From CBDFHV01 sp965247705 (lineage in GTDB: Bacteria; Pseudomonadota; Alphaproteobacteria; Rhodospirillales; CAMCUA01): a DNA stretch of 60,407 nt. The stretch covers positions 1 through 60,407 of the forward strand of contig CBDFHV010000050.1 in the NCBI GenBank assembly GCA_965247705.1, in the 5' to 3' direction. Below, piece by piece: positions 55,037 to 60,407 of the stretch; the first letter of the stretch is position 1, and every line of letters starts with the position of its first letter. Both the position numbers and the translations under genes were made by a program. A model generated the notes under the pieces. That model was not told the DNA's origin and made no database searches. It was given only the letters and a program-made list of their open reading frames with translations.

Positions 55037-56233
55037 TCACTTGGCGGGGCGCATGGCTGCCGCGGCCTTGGCTGGCGGCAGATAGTCCGCGCCGTCGCCG
55101 AACTTCCAGTCCTTCATCCGCGGCATGCCGTCGCGCACCGTCAGGCGCCCCACGTAGGTGCCCATGGTGGTCTGGTTGTCGGCGGCACGGAAGGTGATGG
55201 GCCCGATGGGCGTCTCGATGTTGAGGCCCTGGAAGGCCTTGATCAGGGCCTCGGTCTCGGTCGTGCCCGCCTTCTCGATGGCGGCCGCGATGCTCTTGAG
55301 CGAGGCATAGCCGACCACGGAGCCCATTCGCGGATAGTCGTTGAACTTGGCCATGTAGGCGGTCTTGAAGGCCTCGTGGGCGGCGTCCTTGATGTCGTAC
55401 CAGGGGTAGCCGGTGACGATCCATCCTTCTGGCGCCTCCGCCTTGAGGGAGTCGATCCATTCCGGCTCCCCCGACAGAAGGCTTACCACCTCGCGATTGT
55501 CGAATAGACCGCGGAGCTTGCCTTCACGAACGAGTTTTGCTAGGTCCGAGCCGAAGGTGACGTTGTAAATGGCGTCCGGTGTGGACCGCGCGAGGGCCTG
55601 CACGGTGGGGCCCGCGTCCAGCTTGAACAGGGCCGGCCATTGTTCCGCCACCCATTCCACGTCCGGCCGCTTCTTCGACAGAATTTCCTTGAAGGCGGCG
55701 ACCGCCGATTTTCCGTATTCATAGTTGGGCGCCACCGTGGCCCAGCGCTTGGCGGGCAGCTTGGCCGCTTGCTCGGCCAGCATGGCGGCCTGGACGTAGG
55801 TACCCGGACGAAGCCGGAAGGTGTAGCGGTTGCCTTTCGCCCAGACGAGGGTATCGCTCAAAGGCTCGGAAGCGAGGAACACCCTCTTGCGCTGTCGCGC
55901 GGCGTCGGACACGGCCAACCCCACATGGGACAGCAAAGTGCCGAAGACGAGGGCGACCTCGTGGCGGGTGATCAGTTCGTTGGTGACGGTGATCGCCGTT
56001 TGGGGCTTGGCTCCGTCGTCCTTGGAGATCACCTCCAGGGGGCGCCCCAACACCCCACCGGCACCGTTGATCTCCTCCACGGCCATCTGCCAGCCGTTTC
56101 GGTAGGGCAAGGTGAACGCCGGCAGAGCTGTATAGCTGTTCAACTCGCCCAGCCGGATCGGTTCCGCGGCCCCGACAGGCGGCGACAGTGTGACGGCAAA
56201 AACGGCGGTTAACAAGGCAATTCGCGAAGACAT
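55037..56233 (-). CDS. Liv-type ABC transporter substrate-binding protein
   Basis: This 398-aa periplasmic protein starts MSSRIALLTAVFAVTLSPPV, a signal peptide cut likely after VGA. The mature part has IRLGELNSYTALPAFTLPYR, then GWQMAVEEINGAGGVLGRPL and VALVFGTLLSHVGLAVSDAA, the fold-type I (LivJ/LivK-like, Peripla_BP_6) pattern. The ligand may be a branched-chain amino acid, urea, amide or aromatic acid; pocket residues cannot be assigned from this reading alone. It is the first gene of the minus-strand operon 56233 to 51546. A frame from 56293 adds a basic leader and is not preferred. Confidence 0.92.
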   Translation of the reverse strand: MSSRIALLTAVFAVTLSPPVGAAEPIRLGELNSYTALPAFTLPYRNGWQMAVEEINGAGGVLGRPLEVISKDDGAKPQTAITVTNELITRHEVALVFGTLLSHVGLAVSDAARQRKRVFLASEPLSDTLVWAKGNRYTFRLRPGTYVQAAMLAEQAAKLPAKRWATVAPNYEYGKSAVAAFKEILSKKRPDVEWVAEQWPALFKLDAGPTVQALARSTPDAIYNVTFGSDLAKLVREGKLRGLFDNREVVSLLSGEPEWIDSLKAEAPEGWIVTGYPWYDIKDAAHEAFKTAYMAKFNDYPRMGSVVGYASLKSIAAAIEKAGTTETEALIKAFQGLNIETPIGPITFRAADNQTTMGTYVGRLTVRDGMPRMKDWKFGDGADYLPPAKAAAAMRPAK

Positions 56234-56376
56234 GGCTCCCAATCCTTTTCTCCAAAGCAGTCGGTTCAACGACCCTTGTGTGCGGGGTCGCATGGGCGCT
56301 TCGGCCTCATGGAGGCCATGAGTAGCCCGCGCCGGCCGTTCAGTTCAACGGCAAACCGCCTTAGTTCACTAGGATG

Positions 56377-56790
56377 TCAAGCGCCGCGGAGGACGTCCGG
56401 GGAGGGATCGGGACGGGTCACCACATAGAGGCCGGCCGGGACCATGACGGCGACCAGCGCCACGGGCAGGGCCCAGCTTTCGGCCACGAACAGGGTCACG
56501 TAGACGAAACTGCCGGTCATCATCAGGGCGGCAAGGATCTTGCCACGGCGGGGAATGGCACGTTGGTAATGCCATGCGCGCAGCGGCGGTCCCAGGCGTG
56601 GATGGTTCCACAGCCAGCCTTGGAAGCGGGCGGAACTGCGGGTAAAGCACCACAGCGCCATCAGCAGGAAAACCGTCGTCGGCAAGCCGGGTATGAAAAC
56701 ACCCACCAGGCCGACGGCGACGGCCGTCCAGCCAAGAACGAAAAGCAACAGCCGCACGGTACAGTGGCTGGCCCGGTCGGGGGCCGGCAT
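56377..56790 (-). CDS. DUF454 family small membrane protein
   Basis: This 137-aa protein has RLLLFVLGWTAVAVGLVGVF followed by IPGLPTTVFLLMALWCFTRS, the family signature, then ARFQGWLWNHPRLGPPLRAW and two C-terminal membrane helices (ALMMTGSFVYVTLFV, WALPVALVAVMVPAGLYVV). The role of the family (YbaN-like) is not well known. The start at 56790 is chosen because the family begins there; the frame to 56958 would overlap the next gene. Confidence 0.85.
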   Translation of the reverse strand: MPAPDRASHCTVRLLLFVLGWTAVAVGLVGVFIPGLPTTVFLLMALWCFTRSSARFQGWLWNHPRLGPPLRAWHYQRAIPRRGKILAALMMTGSFVYVTLFVAESWALPVALVAVMVPAGLYVVTRPDPSPDVLRGA

Positions 56791-56945
56791 CTGGGCCGAG
56801 TGGGAAAGAGGTTGCGGCTCGTGTTCCAAAGGGCGGGTTCCAATGGTCAGGGGAGCTCGATCTAATAAGCCTTCCCCCCGGCTGCGCGCAAGATATCCTG
56901 AAGGATGCGGCGGTCGGCAAATTCTTTGTCTGCAAAGGACATCAC

Positions 56946-57653
56946 GTGAACGAGACACCCTTCATCGGGGCCGGCAAGGTCATGATCGACGACGAGGCGG
57001 TATGGAATCAAGTTCTGTGCCCGCCCGGTGAGCTCGCCGGGCGTCCGGCCCTGTTTCTCGATCGGGATGGCGTCGTGGTGGAGGAAGTGAATTACCTCCA
57101 TCGGGTGGAAGATACCCGTCTTGCGGCGGGGGCGCGGGCGACGATTGGAAAGGCCAACCGACTTGGACTGGCCGTCATCCTGGTGACCAATCAGGCCGGC
57201 ATCGGTCGCGGGTTTTATGGCTGGGCGGAGTTCGCGATCGTTCAGGAACACATCCTGGGGCTGCTGGGCGCGGCCGGGGCGACGGTGGACGCCGTCTTCG
57301 CCTGTCCCCATTCCCCGAAGGGCGTCGATCCCTTTCGAAATCCCCATCACCCGGCCCGCAAGCCCAACCCGGGCATGCTGCTGAGAGCCGAGACGGCCTT
57401 GGACATAGACCTGGCGTCCTCGTGGATCGTGGGCGACCGGGCCGCCGACTTGGAAGCGGGAAAACGGGCCGGGACCGCCGGCGGGGTTCATGTACTCATG
57501 GGCCATGGGGGCCGCCGTGGGGAGCGGGCCAGCGCCCTCGGCTTGGCGGACGCCACCTTTCAGGCGCTGGGGGCTTACGGCCTGACCGACGCCGCCGCTG
57601 CTATTCCCCATCTCCAGGAGACGGAAGTAAGGGGCCGTCAGCGTCCGCCGTAG
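56946..57653 (+). CDS. HAD-IIIA family phosphatase, GmhB-like
   Basis: This 235-aa protein begins with a GTG at 56946 with AAGGA upstream. The HAD motif I is PALFLDRDGVVVEEVNYLHR, motif II is VILVTNQAGIGRGFYGW, and motif III/IV is ARKPNPGMLLRAETALDIDL with SWIVGDRAADLEAGKRAGTA. GmhB enzymes remove a phosphate from heptose bisphosphate for LPS. The usual zinc site CxHx(n)CxC is partly lost: ACPHSP is present, but the second Cys pair reads NPHHPARKP. So the zinc loop is altered or His-coordinated, and other sugar bisphosphates are possible. The end overlaps the LdtR-like gene (opposite strand) by 16 bp. Confidence 0.8.
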   Translation: MNETPFIGAGKVMIDDEAVWNQVLCPPGELAGRPALFLDRDGVVVEEVNYLHRVEDTRLAAGARATIGKANRLGLAVILVTNQAGIGRGFYGWAEFAIVQEHILGLLGAAGATVDAVFACPHSPKGVDPFRNPHHPARKPNPGMLLRAETALDIDLASSWIVGDRAADLEAGKRAGTAGGVHVLMGHGGRRGERASALGLADATFQALGAYGLTDAAAAIPHLQETEVRGRQRPP

Positions 57654-58093
57654 TGGATGTAGTCGGCCCAGGTGCGCTCCAGCCGGCGCATGGTCCGGCA
57701 CGCGGCCTCGATCCCTTCCGGGTCCAGGTCTTGCTCCGCCAACTGGGCGGCGTTGCGCTCTTCGAGCTCGCGGATGGCCTTGACCACCTGCAGGGCTTTC
57801 TCCGTCAGTTTGACCCGCACCGAGCGGCGATCATGTTCCGAACGTTCCTGTTCGAGATAGCCAAGATCCGCTAACTTCTTGATATTGTAGGAAACGTTGG
57901 AGCCTTGATAGTAGCCACGCTCGACAAGATCGCGTATGACGATCTCTTCTTCGCCGACATTGGCGAGCAGCAAGGCCTGGACCGCGTTGATATTGCGAAT
58001 GCCGATACGATTGAGCTCCGCGCGGATGACGTCGAGAAACCGGCGGTGCAGACGCTCGATCAGCCGCGTCAGCTCGAGGTATTCCTTTTTCAA
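57638..58093 (-). CDS. MarR family winged-helix regulator, LdtR-like
   Basis: This 151-aa protein begins MKKEYLELTRLIERLHRRFL. The recognition region is IRDLVERGYYQGSNVSYNIK, and the wing is YLEQERSEHDRRSVRVKLTE. The YYQGSNVSYN(I/L)KKL block is typical of the alphaproteobacterial LdtR/PetP-like group, which in known cases controls cell-wall L,D-transpeptidase and stress genes. It is divergent from the TPR lipoprotein gene, so the 46-bp gap probably holds its operator. The ligand is unknown. Confidence 0.85.
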   Translation of the reverse strand: MKKEYLELTRLIERLHRRFLDVIRAELNRIGIRNINAVQALLLANVGEEEIVIRDLVERGYYQGSNVSYNIKKLADLGYLEQERSEHDRRSVRVKLTEKALQVVKAIRELEERNAAQLAEQDLDPEGIEAACRTMRRLERTWADYIHYGGR

Positions 58094-58139
58094 GGCGTCG
58101 ACTCCCCCGGAATCACATCGCTCCGCTTATAGGGTACCC

Positions 58140-59006
58140 GTGGCCGGCCAGCAAGGAACCGCCCGCTGGGCGTTGGTCCGTTCCGCCCTCCGGGCGTTGA
58201 CCAGTGCCATATTCCTGCTCGGCTTCCTCGCCGCATGCGGCGGCCCGCCGCCCACCGAGGCGGAAGTGGCGGCCGAGGACCGGCAGAGCCGGTTCGCGCA
58301 GATGATGCGCTACGCCCGGACTCATTACGATGGCGGGGACTACGCCACGTCGGTGATCTATTTCCAGCGCGCCGCCGGCGCCGACCCCACGTCGCCGGAC
58401 CCGCTGGCCGGCCTGGCCGAGGCCAGCGAGCAACTGGGCGGATTCGAGGAGGCCGGCGCGGCCTACGGGCGGGCGGTGGAACTGGCGCCCAAGGACGCGG
58501 AATTGCGCCTCAAGCTCGGCCGGGTCCTGTTGGTCCTCGAACAGGCGCGGGAAGCGGCGGACCAGTACGCGGCGGCGGCGAACCTGGCGCCCCGCGACCA
58601 TCGGGCCCATAACGGCCTCGGCGTCGCAATGGACCTGCTGGGGGATTTCGAGGCCGCCCAGCGGCACTTCATCGACGGCCTGGAGATTACGCCCGACGAT
58701 GTGACCTTGCGCAACAACCTGGCCCTGTCGCTGATCCTCAAGGGCGCCTACGACGAAGCCATTGCCGTGCTTGCCGAGTTGGCACGGGACCCGCGTGCGT
58801 CGCCTCGCAACCGCCTCAACCTGGCCCTGGCCCATGGCCTCGCCGGGGATGCGGAACAGGTGGCGGCGGTGTCGCGGCAGGACTTGGACGAGGCCTCGAT
58901 CCAAAAGAACCTGGAATCCTATCGCCACCTGCGAACCTTGCCGCCGGCTGAGCGAGCCGCCGTCATCCTGCGCCAGTACGGCGAGACCGGCGGGAAACCC
59001 GAGTAG
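58140..59006 (+). CDS. TPR-repeat predicted lipoprotein (TadD-like)
   Basis: This 288-aa protein starts at a GTG at 58140. The N-terminus has a signal segment SAIFLLGFLAAC with a lipobox (LAAC near residue 34). Tetratricopeptide repeats follow: YATSVIYFQRAAGADPTSPD, FEEAGAAYGRAVELAPKDAE, AREAADQYAAAANLAPRDHR and FEAAQRHFIDGLEITPDDVT. The C-terminus NLESYRHLRTLPPAERAAVI is like TadD. Such proteins help assemble pili or envelope complexes. No tad genes are in the window. The start codon is GTG in a non-standard context, so it is moderately sure. Confidence 0.8.
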   Translation: MAGQQGTARWALVRSALRALTSAIFLLGFLAACGGPPPTEAEVAAEDRQSRFAQMMRYARTHYDGGDYATSVIYFQRAAGADPTSPDPLAGLAEASEQLGGFEEAGAAYGRAVELAPKDAELRLKLGRVLLVLEQAREAADQYAAAANLAPRDHRAHNGLGVAMDLLGDFEAAQRHFIDGLEITPDDVTLRNNLALSLILKGAYDEAIAVLAELARDPRASPRNRLNLALAHGLAGDAEQVAAVSRQDLDEASIQKNLESYRHLRTLPPAERAAVILRQYGETGGKPE

Positions 59007-59199
59007 ATACATGGCGGTTTACCGATTCGAGGGGGCCGCCTGACCCGACAGCCTTGGTGGGGTAGCGAGTGAGATATGAAACCCGATCGCCGGGCCGGGA
59101 TCGTGGCTCGAATATCCGGCAATTCTTTCTACCCAATGGGGGGGTAGCTTAAGGACCACCTGTTAATCTGAAGTACTCCAGGTGTCGGAGATAGAAACG

Positions 59200-59745
59200 A
59201 TGGAACGCCAACTTGCCGCAATTCTCTACGCCGACGTTGCCGGCTATAGCCGGCATACGGGACGACATGAGGAGGAAACCCACCAAAAGCTTAATGCCGG
59301 CCTCAACATGCTTACCGATGTGATCGGGGCGCATGGCGGTCGCAAAGTCCACGAGGCTGGGGATGCCGTTCTGGGGGAATTCCAGAGTGTGACCGCCGCG
59401 GTCAACGCCGCTGTCGAGTTCCAACGTCAAATGTCGACGAGCAACGCGGAACTGGCCGAAGATGAGCGCTTGGAGTTCAGAATTGGTGTCAACCTGGGCG
59501 AGGTCATGAAAGACCGGGACGACATCTACGGTGACGGTGTCAATGTATCGGCGCGTATACAGGAATTGGCACAACCGGGTGGTGTATGCATTTCAGGTAC
59601 AGTATTCGAACAAGTCAATGGCAAGGTGGATCATGTTTTCGACGATCTAGTGTTCCGATCGAGACATTTCGTTCCCATTAAATCTACGCAAACTGCGACC
59701 TTCACCCCCGGGCTCAGGAACCAAATGTTAGAATCGCAACACTAG
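59200..59745 (+). CDS. Class III adenylate/guanylate cyclase domain protein, short form
   Basis: The 181-aa protein (ATG at 59200; a GTG at 59182 is also possible) begins MERQLAAILYADVAGYSRHT. The metal Asp residues are in LYADVAGYS and VHEAGDAVLGEFQSV, and RIGVNLGEVMKDRDDIYGDG and VNVSARIQELAQPGGVCISG follow. These are the class III cyclase blocks common in alphaproteobacteria. Homologues usually continue into a large TPR or ATPase part; here the frame ends after an odd tail (STQTATFTPGLRNQMLESQH), 30 bp before an IS3 element. The 3' part may have been lost when the IS arrived, so it may be a truncated gene. Confidence 0.8.
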   Translation: MERQLAAILYADVAGYSRHTGRHEEETHQKLNAGLNMLTDVIGAHGGRKVHEAGDAVLGEFQSVTAAVNAAVEFQRQMSTSNAELAEDERLEFRIGVNLGEVMKDRDDIYGDGVNVSARIQELAQPGGVCISGTVFEQVNGKVDHVFDDLVFRSRHFVPIKSTQTATFTPGLRNQMLESQH

Positions 59746-59775
59746 GCCATCAAAACTTTAAAAATATAACCAAAT

Positions 59776-60407
59776 CTGTAGCGCACCCGGTTCCTTGGAC
59801 ACAAGTTTGTCTCACGCGGCGGGCCTGATTGAGATCGCGGCGTGCCACGCCTGACGAGCTTGAGCGGGGCTCAGGTAGCCGTTCTTTTCGACGATCCACT
59901 GGGCATTGTAGAGTTCGACGAAGTCGCGGACGGCGTCCCGCAGCTCCGCGATGTTGCGGTAGATGCGACCATGGATGATCTGTTCCTTCAGCGTGCGATT
60001 GAACCGCTCGGCGACGCCGTTGGTCTGGGGCTCGGCGACGAAGGCGTAGGACGGCTGGATGCCCCAGAACTTGATCTGGTTGGTGAAGTGGTCCGACAGA
60101 TACTGGGAGCCGTGATCCATCCGCAAGGCCAGCCCCCGAGCCGCGCCGGCCGCGGTCGAGCCATACAGCCCGGCAAGCCCCATGGAGATCGGCTGCAGGG
60201 CGGCGAAGCGGTCGCCGCGCTTGCAGACATGCCAGCCGACACACTCGGCGTTCCAATGCTCGACGGCGGTGAAGATCCAGCCCCAGCCGTCGTCCACCGT
60301 GAACACCCGAACGCCATCGGTGCCCCACATGAGGTTCGGGGCATGAGTGATGATCTCACCGTCATGGGGATTGCCGCCACGGCGGCGGCAGCGATGGGGC
60401 GAGAGCA
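59776..60407 (-). mobile_element. IS3-family insertion sequence copy 2 (continues past the window edge)
   Basis: The left end tgtagcgcacccggttcc is the same as at 18855, and identity with copy 1 begins there. Both copies have the same orientation, about 40.9 kb apart. The other end is outside the window. Confidence 0.9.
59812..60407 (-). CDS. IS3-family transposase OrfB, C-terminal part (N-terminus outside window)
   Basis: The frame is open from the right edge to 59812. Readable residues include LSPHRCRRRGGNPHDGEIIT, LMWGTDGVRVFTVDDGWGWI (first catalytic Asp), ALRMDHGSQYLSDHFTNQIK and AEPQTNGVAERFNRTLKEQI (Glu region). Compared with the copy at 18890-19960 the frame is intact across the zone that is broken there. 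The stop at 59812-59814 is followed by 36 bp to the IS end. It is probably a functional transposase if its start, beyond the edge, is intact. Confidence 0.9.
   Translation of the reverse strand, partial: LSPHRCRRRGGNPHDGEIITHAPNLMWGTDGVRVFTVDDGWGWIFTAVEHWNAECVGWHVCKRGDRFAALQPISMGLAGLYGSTAAGAARGLALRMDHGSQYLSDHFTNQIKFWGIQPSYAFVAEPQTNGVAERFNRTLKEQIIHGRIYRNIAELRDAVRDFVELYNAQWIVEKNGYLSPAQARQAWHAAISIRPAA

Overview
The window is high-GC DNA with short intergenic gaps. It looks like an alphaproteobacterium, probably Rhodospirillales-like. The signs are a DUF2336 protein, an LdtR-like MarR regulator, serC-serA gene order, many CaiB/SDR/DapA-type catabolic enzymes, and about 95-bp palindromic intergenic repeats. 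It carries F420-cofactor genes (a fused CofG-CofH protein and an F420:NADP oxidoreductase), which are uncommon in Proteobacteria. No rRNA, tRNA or CRISPR array was recognised. All calls come from reading the sequence and recalled family features; no database search was run.

Layout. 1-734: a MetE-like methyltransferase cut by the window edge. 1106-2836: IS1380-type element A, copy 1. 3304-9451: catabolic genes (CaiB CoA-transferase, class III aminotransferase, SDR, two DapA-family lyases, an Asp/Glu-racemase-like protein). 9580-9924: two abutting transposase remnants. 10015-10530: a small HicB/HicA-like pair. 10655-13447: a three-subunit flavin/2Fe-2S amine dehydrogenase of the HcnABC/opine oxidase type. 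13612-15210: IS1380-type element B, copy 1. 15261-22103: a broken c-di-GMP signalling locus, with a DUF2336 gene carrying one in-frame stop and a PAS-GGDEF-EAL gene split by an IS1595-family and an IS3-family element. 22129-33088: TauE permease, second CaiB, MFS, tartrate/malate-type dehydrogenase, serC, serA, MmgE/PrpD, RraA and a threonine-dehydrogenase-like protein.

33222-39404 is the accessory core. It holds a lipoprotein, an alpha/beta hydrolase with one amber codon, and a RelE-like toxin gene with an unusual 171-aa partner. The toxin gene is split by element A, which is itself split by element B. The right junction of this nest (about 39057-39289) is an interleaved mixture of IS-end sequence and uninterrupted toxin-gene sequence, best explained as a consensus of two alleles.

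39656-42729: enolase-superfamily dehydratase, phytanoyl-CoA-dioxygenase-like protein and an SDR. 42948-49584: FbiC, F420:NADP oxidoreductase, coaD, gyrA. 49752-56233: DUF2461 protein, isoaspartyl peptidase, and a complete Liv-type ABC importer with a fused LivH-LivM permease. 56377-59745: DUF454 protein, HAD phosphatase, LdtR-like regulator, TPR lipoprotein and a short class III cyclase. A second IS3 copy runs off the right edge at 59776-60407.

How the genes fit together: most of the window serves uptake and oxidation of amino and organic acids (Liv importer, MFS, flavin dehydrogenase, DapA lyases, CoA-transferases, SDRs, dehydratases), with housekeeping blocks (serine synthesis, gyrA-coaD) in between. 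Four IS families have broken the signalling and toxin loci.
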